Part shown: positions 16,559-24,625 of the stretch, one piece after another | Layout: each line of letters begins with the position of its first letter | Position numbering within the stretch: the first letter of the stretch is position 1 | Assembly (NCBI RefSeq): GCF_022549225.1 | Contig: NZ_JAKZFD010000008.1 | Coordinates: 124,001 to 188,000, forward strand | Reading direction: 5' to 3' | Origin: Pelomonas sp. CA6 | GTDB lineage: Bacteria > Pseudomonadota > Gammaproteobacteria > Burkholderiales > Burkholderiaceae_C | DNA: 64,000 bases | The notes under the pieces: model-generated | What the model was told of the DNA's origin: nothing | The model's input: the letters and a program-made list of their open reading frames with translations, nothing else | Databases searched by the model: none | Program-made: the position numbers and the translations under genes

Positions 16559-16597
16559 CGTTCACTCTCCTTCGGTTGATGAAACGGGGGGCGGGCC

Positions 16598-17047
16598 TCA
16601 GCCCTTGCTGACGGTCAGGCGGTTCTCGACAGAGCGCACACCGTCGACGGCCTGGGCCAGCGTGGTGGCGCGCTGCACGGCCGCGGCATCGGGCGCGGTG
16701 CCATTGAGCACGACGCGGCCCTCGCTGGTATCGACATCGATCTTTCGCGCCTTCAGTTGGTCATCCGCCATCAGCGCGGCGTTGACCTTGGTCGTGATCG
16801 TGGCGTCGCTCACCGCCGCGGAGGCTTTGTGCGCCGCGTCTTCCATGCCTTGCTCGGCCTTGTGCAGGGCCTGCTCGCTTTCCTTCTTGGCAACCTCGCC
16901 GGAGCGCTTGGCCGAGGCCATGCCTTCGTCCAGCTTCTGGCCCGGGGTCTGGCCTTCGTCGGGGCTGCAGGCCACCAGACCGCCCAGCAGGGCCAGCACG
17001 GCCACCAGGGCGGGACGGGAGATCGGGGTACGGAAACGCGTATGCAT
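16598..17047 (-). CDS. BON-domain lipoprotein
   Basis: 149 residues. A lipobox LVAC near residue 26 predicts a lipoprotein, followed by an Ala/Lys/Glu-rich helical region (about residues 35-75) and a C-terminal BON domain (DATITTKVNAALM through SVENRLTVSKG). ATG 17047 has AAAGGAAAG upstream. Its first residues (MHT) resemble those of the next BON gene, so the pair may be a diverged duplication. Its promoter region contains two 7-2-7 inverted repeats shared with the divergent response regulator gene. Confidence 0.87.
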   Translation of the reverse strand: MHTRFRTPISRPALVAVLALLGGLVACSPDEGQTPGQKLDEGMASAKRSGEVAKKESEQALHKAEQGMEDAAHKASAAVSDATITTKVNAALMADDQLKARKIDVDTSEGRVVLNGTAPDAAAVQRATTLAQAVDGVRSVENRLTVSKG

Positions 17048-17206
17048 CTCGACTTTCCTTTCATGCTTTGAAACACCCCCGGCACCGCCGGACCGCGGTC
17101 CGGCGCCTCCCCGGGGAAGCCAAGGACGGAACATCCGAGGCCGTCCATGGAGCTAACTTTGAACCGCGGCGAACCGCGCCGACATCGGCCGGCACGCCGA
17201 GCGCAT

Positions 17207-17222
17207 GTCGGACATGGCCGAC
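17207..17222. promoter_or_regulatory. Operator candidate A (7-2-7 inverted repeat)
   Basis: GTCGGAC-AT-GGCCGAC, one mismatch from a perfect dyad, between the BON lipoprotein gene and the NarL-type gene. Same design as sites at 17238, 18306 and 18344; centre-to-centre spacing to site B is 31 bp. Confidence 0.5.
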
Positions 17223-17237
17223 ACACCCTGCGCCCGT

Positions 17238-17253
17238 GTAGGACTTGTCCGAC
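17238..17253. promoter_or_regulatory. Operator candidate B (7-2-7 inverted repeat)
   Basis: GTAGGAC-TT-GTCCGAC, one mismatch from a perfect dyad, 54 bp upstream of the NarL-type gene start and about 190 bp upstream of the BON lipoprotein start. Probably bound by the response regulator itself. Confidence 0.55.
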
Positions 17254-17306
17254 GGGTCCGGCCGGCCCCTGCTGTTAGGCTCGCCAGGTGTTCCATTGCA
17301 GCCGGC

Positions 17307-17963
17307 ATGAACGCCCGGCCCCCGCCCATGATTCGCATCGGCATCGTCGACGACCACGCCATCGTGCGCACCGGCCTGCGCCAGTTGCTCAGCGAGAACG
17401 TGGACATGCGCGTCGCCGGCGAAGCCGCGAACGGACGCGAGGCGCTGGAGCTGGCGCGGGGTGGCGAGGTGGACGTGCTGCTGATGGACATCTCCATGCC
17501 CGACCAGAGCGGCGTGGACGCGCTGGCCGCGATCAAGGCGCGCTTCCCGGCGCTGCCGGTGCTCATCCTCAGCGGCTTTCCCGAAGCGACCTATGCGACC
17601 AGCCTGATGCGCCAGGGCGCCAGCGGCTATCTGAACAAGGAATGCGACCCCGACGAGATCGCCGCGGCGATACGCACGGTGGCGCGCGGCCGGCGCTATG
17701 TGAGCCCGGCGCTGGCCGAGCTGCTGGCCGACGATCTGGCCGGCGCCAGTTCGGACCGCCCCGCGCACGAAGCGCTGTCGGACCGCGAATTGCAGGTCTT
17801 CCTCCGCTTGGCGCGCGGCGAAACGGTGGGCGACATGGCCAAGGCCATGTTCCTCAGCGTGAAGACCGTCAGCACCTACCGCAGCCGCGTGATGGAAAAG
17901 CTCAAGCTGGAAACCAACAGCGACCTGACCTATTACGCGCTGAAGAACGGGCTCATCCAGTAG
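17307..17963 (+). CDS. NarL/FixJ-family response regulator
   Basis: 218 residues. The receiver domain has the acidic pair in IVDDH, phospho-acceptor Asp61 (LLMD), and Lys111; the LuxR-type helix-turn-helix occupies residues about 150-212 (LSDRELQVFLRLARGE, KTVSTYRSRVMEKL). The partner is probably the CHASE3 kinase at 14248, since HisKA_3 kinases signal to NarL-type regulators. An alternative ATG at 17328 gives 211 residues; neither start has a clear Shine-Dalgarno. Two inverted repeats just upstream suggest autoregulation. Confidence 0.92.
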   Translation: MNARPPPMIRIGIVDDHAIVRTGLRQLLSENVDMRVAGEAANGREALELARGGEVDVLLMDISMPDQSGVDALAAIKARFPALPVLILSGFPEATYATSLMRQGASGYLNKECDPDEIAAAIRTVARGRRYVSPALAELLADDLAGASSDRPAHEALSDRELQVFLRLARGETVGDMAKAMFLSVKTVSTYRSRVMEKLKLETNSDLTYYALKNGLIQ

Positions 17964-18006
17964 GAATGAACCCGCGGGGCCGCCGCGCCGGCGCCGCGGC
18001 GCGGGG

Positions 18007-18213
18007 TCAGGCCTTGCCCGGAGGCGGGCTCACTGGCAGCGCTTCGGGCAGCGGCGTTTCGGCCAGTAGCCAGGGCAGCGCCGATTCCAGGCCCAGCGCC
18101 TCGTCCTGCAAGCCATGCCGCCGTGCGCGCGCGGTCCAGCGCTGCCACAGGCTGAGCGGAGGCATTGCAGCCTCGGGATGGGCGGAGGGGACAGTGTCGG
18201 AAAGATAGGACAT
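18007..18213 (-). CDS. Small hypothetical protein
   Basis: 68 residues, not recognised. The middle holds an amphipathic basic helix (LWQRWTARARRHG) followed by acidic and Pro-rich sequence. Support for a real gene: GC-rich third positions like its neighbours, a GAGG Shine-Dalgarno 6 bp before ATG 18213, and divergent placement opposite the DUF1328 gene with the two operator-like repeats between them. An in-frame ATG at 18237 would add 8 residues. Confidence 0.5.
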   Translation of the reverse strand: MSYLSDTVPSAHPEAAMPPLSLWQRWTARARRHGLQDEALGLESALPWLLAETPLPEALPVSPPPGKA

Positions 18214-18305
18214 GGCAGCCTCGTCGTTCGCTTGCACCGCTGGACGGTGAGCCCACTGTGCCGCAAGCGCTCGCGCGGCGGCGTCGGCGAGGGCTGCCTG
18301 CGCGC

Positions 18306-18321
18306 GTAGGACAGGTCCTAC
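18306..18321. promoter_or_regulatory. Operator candidate C (perfect 7-2-7 inverted repeat)
   Basis: GTAGGAC-AG-GTCCTAC, a perfect dyad, upstream of the DUF1328 gene and of the small divergent gene. Closest to the inferred consensus GTMGGAC-N2-GTCCKAC. Confidence 0.6.
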
Positions 18322-18343
18322 ACGGACACCGCCGCGGACCGCT

Positions 18344-18359
18344 GTCGGAGCCGTCCTAC
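18344..18359. promoter_or_regulatory. Operator candidate D (7-2-7 inverted repeat)
   Basis: GTCGGAG-CC-GTCCTAC, 38 bp downstream of site C and about 65 bp upstream of the likely transcription start of the DUF1328 gene, a normal position for an activator. Confidence 0.5.
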
Positions 18360-18404
18360 CGGTTCTTGCGGTGCCGGCCGGCCCCGACCTCGTGGACGCG
18401 GACC

Positions 18405-18410
18405 TATATT
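18405..18410 (+). promoter_or_regulatory. Likely -10 element of the DUF1328 gene
   Basis: TATATT at 18405-18410 in otherwise GC-rich DNA, with no recognisable -35 hexamer at the right distance. This fits a promoter that needs an activator bound at sites C and D. Confidence 0.4.
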
Positions 18411-18456
18411 GGAGCCGTGGCCGTCATGGCCTCGCCCGTCTGAAAAGGAGCGTTCC

Positions 18457-18624
18457 ATGCTGCACTACGCCGTGGTCTTTTTCGTCATCGCATTGCTGGC
18501 CGCCGTCTTCGGCTTCGGTGGCATTGCCGCCAGCGCGGCGGGCATCGCCCAACTCTTGTTTTATGGCTTCCTGATCCTGGCCGTGATCAGCCTGGTAGCC
18601 AGCTGGGTGCGCAAGAAGGGGTGA
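18457..18624 (+). CDS. DUF1328 small membrane protein (YtjA-like)
   Basis: 55 residues, nearly all in two hydrophobic helices (residues about 4-24 and 30-50) separated by the small-residue segment [11 protein letters not shown], with a basic end VRKKG. This matches the DUF1328/YtjA family of inner-membrane proteins, often induced by stress. An AAAAGGAGCG Shine-Dalgarno sits just upstream of ATG 18457. Two inverted repeats upstream tie it to the NarL-type regulator. Confidence 0.9.
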   Translation: MLHYAVVFFVIALLAAVFGFGGIAASAAGIAQLLFYGFLILAVISLVASWVRKKG

Positions 18625-18673
18625 GACCGCGCCAGGCCTTGCGGCTCCGTCGGGCGCGGCTCGCGTGGAGCCT

Positions 18674-19897
18674 TCAGCGCAGCTGCGCGCAGGCCTGGGC
18701 AATGCGCCGCAGCGCTTCGTCCAGCGACTCATCCGACGCCGCGTAAGACAGGCGCAGATGGCCGGGCAGTTCGAACGCCGACCCCGGCACCAGGGCCACG
18801 CCGGCCTCGCGCAGCAAGTACAGCGCCAGGTCGGCGTCGGTGGCAAGCAGGCGGCCGGCCCCGTCGCGGCGCCCCAGCAGACCCTGACAGCCCGGGAAGG
18901 CGTAGAAGGCGCCGGGCGGCAGGTCGCAGCGCAGGCCCTCGATCCGGTTCAACCCCTCGACCACCCGGTCGCGGCGGCGGCGGAAGGCGGTGACGAAGCC
19001 GGGTAGGAAGTCCATCGGACCGTCCAGCGCGGCGATCGCGGCGGCCTGGCTGATCGAGCAGGCATGCGAGGTCGACTGCGACTGCACCAGATTCATCGCC
19101 TGGATCAGCGCCAGCGGCCCGGCGCCGAACCCAATGCGCCAGCCCGTCATCGCATAGGCCTTGGACACGCCGTTGATCGTCAGGGTGCGCGCGGCGATCT
19201 CCGGCGCCAAGGCGGCCGGCGTGGCGAAGGGCGCGTCGTCGTAGCGGATCTTCTCGTAGACATCGTCGGCCATCACCCAGACCTGAGGATGGCGTAGCAG
19301 CACCTCGGCCAGCGCGGCCAGCTCACGCGCCGAGTACACCGCGCCACTGGGATTGGCGGGCGAGTTGAGCATCAGCCACTTGGTGCGCGGCGTGATGGCC
19401 TCGTCCAGCTGCTGCGGCGTGAGCTTGAATCCGGCCGCCGCGCCGCAGCGCAGCAGCACGGGCGTGCCACCCGCCAGGCGCACCATCTCGGGATAAGACA
19501 CCCAGGCGGGCACCGGCAGCACCACCTCGTCGCCCACGTTCAGCGTGGCCTGCAGCGCGTTGTAGAGGATTTGCTTGGCCCCGCCGCCGACCTGGATCTG
19601 ATCGGGACTGAAGCGCAGGCCGTTGTCGCGCTCGAACTTGCGCGCGACGGCCTCGCGCAGCGCCAGCGTCCCGGCCACCTCGGTGTAGCGCGATTCGTGG
19701 CGGTCGATCGCCGCCTTCGCGGCCTGGCGGATGTGCGCCGGCGTCTCGAAGTCGGGCTCGCCCTGGCTCAGCGCGACGATGCTGCGCCCCTCGCGCTGCA
19801 GCTGGTTGGCCAGCCGCGTCATCTCCTTGGTCGCCGAGGGCCTGGCCCCCAGCACGCGCTCGGCGAAGAACGGATGCATACCCTGGTGTTCACTCAT
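18674..19897 (-). CDS. Class I PLP-dependent aminotransferase (AspC-like)
   Basis: 407 residues of fold-type I aminotransferase. The PLP lysine is Lys246 in SKAYAMTGWRIGF; NSPANPSG, the YTEVAG stretch and the C-terminal RLSYAAS arginine are family landmarks. Its ATG overlaps the permease stop by 4 bp, so it is the last gene of the ABC importer operon and probably acts on the imported amino compound. Substrate not readable; an aspartate/aromatic-type keto-acid exchange is typical. Confidence 0.88.
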   Translation of the reverse strand: MSEHQGMHPFFAERVLGARPSATKEMTRLANQLQREGRSIVALSQGEPDFETPAHIRQAAKAAIDRHESRYTEVAGTLALREAVARKFERDNGLRFSPDQIQVGGGAKQILYNALQATLNVGDEVVLPVPAWVSYPEMVRLAGGTPVLLRCGAAAGFKLTPQQLDEAITPRTKWLMLNSPANPSGAVYSARELAALAEVLLRHPQVWVMADDVYEKIRYDDAPFATPAALAPEIAARTLTINGVSKAYAMTGWRIGFGAGPLALIQAMNLVQSQSTSHACSISQAAAIAALDGPMDFLPGFVTAFRRRRDRVVEGLNRIEGLRCDLPPGAFYAFPGCQGLLGRRDGAGRLLATDADLALYLLREAGVALVPGSAFELPGHLRLSYAASDESLDEALRRIAQACAQLR

Positions 19898-21549
19898 TCG
19901 ACAGTCCCTACCCTCAACTTGAAAATCCATCGGGCGATCAGCAGCGGCACGAAGATGGTCGCCAGCAGCACCAGGCTGTAGGCGCAGGCCAGCGCCAGGC
20001 GGCCGCTGTCGATCTGCTGGAAGATTTCGATCGGCATGGTGTTCATGCCGCCGAAATACAGCACCACGGTGGCCGACAGCTCCGACAGCGTGGTGACCCA
20101 CATCAGCACGCCGGCCGCCAGCACCGACGGCGCGATCACCGGCAGCACCACCTTGAAGAAGCTGCGCAGCGGCGCCACGCCCAGGCTCACCGAGGCCTCC
20201 TCGATGGCGTCCTTCAAGTTGTGCAAGGGCCCGGCGGCGGCCCGCACGCTGGCGGGCATGCGCCGCAGCACGTAGGCCAGGGCCATCACCGTCCAGCTGC
20301 CGGTCAGCACCAGCCAGCCGCTGTTGAACGCATTGACCAGCGCGATGCCCAGCACGGTGCCGGCAATGGTCAGCGGCAGCATCACCGCCAGATCCAGCGC
20401 CTGCGTCAGCAGCGAGGGCTTCTTGACGATCAGGTAGGCCAGCGCGACCGAGAACAGCAGCCCCACCGCCGTCGCGACGGAGGCGAGGAAGAGCGAGTTG
20501 TACAGCGGCTCCGGCGCGCGGACCAGCGCGACCTGCAGATGGGCCCAGGTGAAGTCGCCATAGCGCAGCACCGGCCCGACGGAGGGCGTGAACGCGGTGA
20601 CCAGCACCACCAGCGCCGGCAGCAGCGACAGCGCGACGACGCCCAGCACCGCGCCACTGGCCAGCGCGGCCGGCGCGCCGCGTATGGGCACGGGCGCGGG
20701 GCTGCGCCCCGCCTCCATCTGGAAGCGCCGCCCTTGCACGCAGCGCTTCTGCAGCAGCAGCAGCGCCACCCCCAGCAGCACGAGCAGCGAGGCCATGGTG
20801 GTCTGCATCTGCGGGTTGCCGCCCATCTCGCTGACGAATTCGTTGTAGGCCTTGACCGCCAGCACCGGCGTGCGCGCCCCCAGCACCGCGGGCACGCCGA
20901 AGCTGCCGATCACATGGGTGAAGACCATCAGCGCGCCCGCCAGCAGCGAGGGCAGCAACAGCGGCAGCGTGACGCCCAGCAGCACCCGGCCCGGCGGCCG
21001 GCCCAGGCCAAGCGCCGCCTCCTCCAGATGGCGGTCCATGGACTTCAGCCCGGCCAGCACCGCAACGAAGGCATACACATAGTTGTTCAGCGTCATCACG
21101 AAGATGAGCCCCCACCACGAGTAGAGCGAGGGCAGCTCGACGCCCAGCGGCGCCAGCCACAGGTTCACCAGCCCCTGTTTGCCCAGCACGAGAAGCCAGG
21201 CGGCGGCCACCACCACGTCGGGGATCACCAGCGTGAGCAGCGGCAGCAGGGCCACCAGCCCGGCGCCTGGAAAGCGGAAGCGGGCCACGACCAGCGCCAG
21301 GCCGCCGCCCAGCAGCATGGCGCTCAGCGTGACCGCGGCACCCAGCCACAGCGTGTTGAACAGCACCGCGCGGTAGCTGGCGTCGCCGAAGAAGCGGCGG
21401 TAGCCGTCCAGGCCCAGGCTCCCGTCGGCATTGACGAAGGACTTGCCCAGCATGCCGGCCAGCGGCCAGACCAGGAAAATGCCCAGCAGTCCCAAAGCCA
21501 CCAGGCCCAGCACCTGCCAGGCAGGATCGTGTCGCAGGGCCGCCCGCAT
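19894..21549 (-). CDS. ABC transporter permease, two fused domains
   Basis: 551 residues with about 12 transmembrane segments and two tandem BPD_transp_1 domains, each with an EAA-type loop (EEAALGLGRPPG and EEASVSLGVAPL). Fused permeases of this size belong to the iron(III)/2-aminoethylphosphonate/spermidine-putrescine importer class. ATG 21549 overlaps the ATPase stop as TGATG; a GTG one codon upstream is an alternative. Confidence 0.9.
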   Translation of the reverse strand: MRAALRHDPAWQVLGLVALGLLGIFLVWPLAGMLGKSFVNADGSLGLDGYRRFFGDASYRAVLFNTLWLGAAVTLSAMLLGGGLALVVARFRFPGAGLVALLPLLTLVIPDVVVAAAWLLVLGKQGLVNLWLAPLGVELPSLYSWWGLIFVMTLNNYVYAFVAVLAGLKSMDRHLEEAALGLGRPPGRVLLGVTLPLLLPSLLAGALMVFTHVIGSFGVPAVLGARTPVLAVKAYNEFVSEMGGNPQMQTTMASLLVLLGVALLLLQKRCVQGRRFQMEAGRSPAPVPIRGAPAALASGAVLGVVALSLLPALVVLVTAFTPSVGPVLRYGDFTWAHLQVALVRAPEPLYNSLFLASVATAVGLLFSVALAYLIVKKPSLLTQALDLAVMLPLTIAGTVLGIALVNAFNSGWLVLTGSWTVMALAYVLRRMPASVRAAAGPLHNLKDAIEEASVSLGVAPLRSFFKVVLPVIAPSVLAAGVLMWVTTLSELSATVVLYFGGMNTMPIEIFQQIDSGRLALACAYSLVLLATIFVPLLIARWIFKLRVGTVE

Positions 21550-22610
21550 CACGAGGCCCGCACGATGCGCGCCGGGCCGCGCGGCGCCAACACCACCGCG
21601 TCGCCGCGGGCCGGCGACGGCGCCCCCGCCTCGCTGCGCAGGTCCACGCGGATCAGGCCCGCGGCCGTCGCGACGAAGTAGCCGGTGACGCTGCCACGGA
21701 ATTCGACGCGCTGCACCACGCCGCAGATCCGCCCCTCGCCGGCCTCGTCCGCGGGCGCGAACGCCAGCTCCTCGCTGCGCAGCGCCAGCAGCGCGCCCGG
21801 CGCGAGCGGAGCCTCACCGCGGGCCAGCAGCACGCCGGCCGGCGTCCGCACGCGGCACAGGCCGGCGTCGCTGGACAGCAGCGCGTCGATGCGAATGAGG
21901 TTGGCACTGCCGACGAAGTCCGCGGCAAAGGCGGTCGCGGGGCGGGCATAGACCTCCTGCGGCGTGCCCACCTGGACGATGCGGCCGCGGTCCATCACCG
22001 CGATCTGGTCGGACATGACCAGGGCCTCCTCCTGGTCGTGCGTGACGAACACCGTGGTGAGGCCCGCCTCCTTCTGCAGGTCGCGGATCAGGCCGCGCAG
22101 CTCGACGCGAAGCTTGACGTCCAGCGCCGACAAGGGTTCGTCCAACAGCAGCAGCCGGGGCTGGATGACCAGCGCGCGCGCCATCGCCACGCGCTGGCGC
22201 TGCCCGCCCGACAGCTCGGCCGGCGCGCGACCCGCCAGCGCCTGCAGGCCCACATGGTCCAGCATCGCCAGCGCCTGGGTCCGCGCCGCGGCGCGCGCCA
22301 CGCCGCGCGCCTCCAGCCCGTAGGCGACGTTGGCCACGATGGAGCGGTCCGGGAAGAGCGCGTAATCCTGGAAGACCATCCCCACGCCGCGCCGGTGCGC
22401 GGGCACCGCCGTCACGTCCTCCGCGCCGAAGCAGATGCGGCCGGCCGTCGGCCGCACGAAGCCGGCCAGCATGCGCAGCAGCGTGGTCTTGCCGCAGCCC
22501 GACGGGCCCAGCAGGGTGAAGAAGCTGCCGCTGGGAATGCTCAGGTCCAGCTGCTCGAACAAGGCCTGCCCGCCATAACTCTGCACGATGGATTCGAACG
22601 ACACCTGCAT
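21549..22610 (-). CDS. ABC transporter ATP-binding protein (FbpC/PotA type)
   Basis: 353 residues. Walker A GPSGCGKTT (near residue 37), signature LSGGQRQRVAMARAL, Walker B LLLLDEPLSALD and a C-terminal TOBE-like regulatory domain are visible. It energises the fused permease that follows. ATG 22610 gives the usual N-terminus VSFESIVQSYGG; upstream frame is non-coding in character. Confidence 0.92.
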   Translation of the reverse strand: MQVSFESIVQSYGGQALFEQLDLSIPSGSFFTLLGPSGCGKTTLLRMLAGFVRPTAGRICFGAEDVTAVPAHRRGVGMVFQDYALFPDRSIVANVAYGLEARGVARAAARTQALAMLDHVGLQALAGRAPAELSGGQRQRVAMARALVIQPRLLLLDEPLSALDVKLRVELRGLIRDLQKEAGLTTVFVTHDQEEALVMSDQIAVMDRGRIVQVGTPQEVYARPATAFAADFVGSANLIRIDALLSSDAGLCRVRTPAGVLLARGEAPLAPGALLALRSEELAFAPADEAGEGRICGVVQRVEFRGSVTGYFVATAAGLIRVDLRSEAGAPSPARGDAVVLAPRGPARIVRAS

Positions 22611-22639
22611 CTGCGCGCTCCGCGACACCCGGCCCGCGC

Positions 22640-23623
22640 TCAGCGGCCGCCCAGCAGCTGGCGCCACTGGGCGAGGAAGGCGGCGCGCTCCGCACCCATC
22701 CGCGCCTCGTCCAGCGCCACCACCTTGATCGCCGACAGCGACGGCAGATCGGCCAGCCGCGCGGCGTCGATGTCGCCGCGCAGCGGGCGCCGGTAGGCGC
22801 TCTTGAAGATCTCGATCTGCGTCTTGCGCGCGGCCAGGAACTCGTAGAGCCGGCGCGCTTCCTGCGGATGTTTGCCGCCCTTGATCAGCGCCATGCCCTC
22901 CGGAGACAGGAAGGTGCCCTCGGCGGGATAGACCAGGCGGATTTCCTTCAGCCCGCCGGCCACGTATTCGTAGGCGGCGTACTCCATCGTCACCGCGACG
23001 GCGAACTCGCCCTTGGCCACGCCTTCGTAGGCGGCCGAGGTGCTGCCCACGATCACCGCATTGCGCGCCACCTTGGCCAGCATCTCGCTGCCCAGCAGCT
23101 TTTGCAGCCCATACAGCGCCGCATAGGAAGCACTGCCCCGCTCGGGGTCGGGGATCACGATCTTGCCCTTCCACTTGGGGTCGGCGAGGTCCGCCCAGCC
23201 CTTGGGTGGCTGGCCGCCGGGCGTCTGGCGCAGATTGGCCATCAGCACCGCCACATGGGTGTTCGTGCCCAGCCACAGCCCGCTCGGCTCGCGGTAGGCC
23301 GCGGGCACCGCCGCGGCCTGCGGCGAGCGGTAGGGCTCGAGGAACTCGCGGAACTCGCCCAGCGTCGCCAGTCCGCCGGACCAGAAGAGATCACCCAGCG
23401 GATTGGCCGCCTCGGCCTTGATGCGCTGCATCAGCGCGCCGGTGCCGGCGCGGACCACGGAGACCTTGATGTCAGGGTTCTCCTTGCTGAATTGGTCGAT
23501 CACGCGGTTCACCGTCTCGACATTGTTCGACGAGTACAGGACCAGCTCGCCGGCCTGCGCAGCGCGGCCGGCGGCTGCGGCGAGAATGAGTAAAGCACAT
23601 ATCTTCACCAGATTGCGGGACAT
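22640..23623 (-). CDS. ABC transporter periplasmic substrate-binding protein
   Basis: 327 residues. A signal peptide ends near GRAAQA. The mature start LVLYSSNNVETVNRVIDQF, then GDLFWSGG, is typical of extracellular solute-binding family 1 proteins annotated for iron(III) or 2-aminoethylphosphonate. GAGGTG lies before the ATG. First gene of the importer operon, divergent from LysR. Ligand uncertain: the downstream aminotransferase argues for an amino compound rather than iron. Confidence 0.88.
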   Translation of the reverse strand: MSRNLVKICALLILAAAAGRAAQAGELVLYSSNNVETVNRVIDQFSKENPDIKVSVVRAGTGALMQRIKAEAANPLGDLFWSGGLATLGEFREFLEPYRSPQAAAVPAAYREPSGLWLGTNTHVAVLMANLRQTPGGQPPKGWADLADPKWKGKIVIPDPERGSASYAALYGLQKLLGSEMLAKVARNAVIVGSTSAAYEGVAKGEFAVAVTMEYAAYEYVAGGLKEIRLVYPAEGTFLSPEGMALIKGGKHPQEARRLYEFLAARKTQIEIFKSAYRRPLRGDIDAARLADLPSLSAIKVVALDEARMGAERAAFLAQWRQLLGGR

Positions 23624-23731
23624 AGAATCGCACCTCGTCGAATCAGCAAACCCAACGAGTTTTCATGCTATCCAGCGACTGGTTGTGCTTGATTGTGGAT
23701 TCATGACAGTATTCCGGAGCCCACCAAACCC

Positions 23732-24625
23732 ATGAGTTCAACTCATAGCACCCCGGCCGGCATGCCGCTGGTCGCCCTGCGCGCCTTCGTCGCGGCGGGT
23801 CGGCAGGGGAATTTCACGCGAGCCGCGGAGGCCCTGGGCGTGACCCAGGGCGCCGTCAGCCGCCACGTCGCGGCGCTGGAGGCCTTTGCCAACACCCGAC
23901 TCTTCGTCCGCCGCGGCTCGTCCATCGAGTTCACGCCGTCCGGCCTGCAGCTCTTCGAGGCGGTCAAGGACGCGATGGCCACGCTGGAGCTGACCATGCA
24001 GCTGTTGGCCCAGCGCGGACACACGCATGACCGGCTGAAGGTGCGCACCTCCATGCCCAGCTTCGCGATGACGGTGGTGGTGCCCGCGCTGGGCGGCTAT
24101 ACGGCGCGCCATGGGGTCCAGATCGACCTGATCACCTCGCTGTCGGCGCCCCAGCCCGCGGACGACTTCGACGTGCTCATCAGCCGGGACCTCAGCCTGC
24201 CCGGCGCCGAGAGCTGGGAGCTGACCCGCGAGGAACTGATCTGCGTGGCCACACCGGCGCTGCTGGCCCAGCACGGCGCCCGCGCGAAGAGCCAGTGGCC
24301 CATGGTGGCGGCCCGCTCGCGGCCGGACGCGATGGCCACCTGGGCCGTCGCCGCCGACATGGCACCCGACAGCCTGCACGTGGTCGCCACCTACGACCAT
24401 CTTTTCCTTGCGGTGACCGCCGCCATCGCGGGCACCGGCTTCCTGGTCGTCCCGCGGCTGGTGGTGCGCGACCAGTTGCGCGACGGCAGCCTGGTGCCGG
24501 CCAGCGAACTGTGCGTCGACTCCGGTGCCCGCTACGTGGCCTATGTGAACACCCACAGCGCCCATGCACAGAGCGCGCGCGAGTTCTGCCGCTGGCTCAA
24601 GGGCATGCTCAGGGAGCGCACGTAG
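23732..24625 (+). CDS. LysR-family regulator
   Basis: 297 residues. The N-terminal helix-turn-helix (LVALRAFVAAGRQGNFTRAA, GVTQGAVSRHVAALE) resembles GcvA-like regulators, followed by a two-lobed effector domain. Divergent from the importer operon with a 108-bp shared promoter region, so it most likely senses the imported substrate. ATG 23732 fits the family start; an in-frame start 13 codons upstream is unlikely. Confidence 0.9.
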   Translation: MSSTHSTPAGMPLVALRAFVAAGRQGNFTRAAEALGVTQGAVSRHVAALEAFANTRLFVRRGSSIEFTPSGLQLFEAVKDAMATLELTMQLLAQRGHTHDRLKVRTSMPSFAMTVVVPALGGYTARHGVQIDLITSLSAPQPADDFDVLISRDLSLPGAESWELTREELICVATPALLAQHGARAKSQWPMVAARSRPDAMATWAVAADMAPDSLHVVATYDHLFLAVTAAIAGTGFLVVPRLVVRDQLRDGSLVPASELCVDSGARYVAYVNTHSAHAQSAREFCRWLKGMLRERT

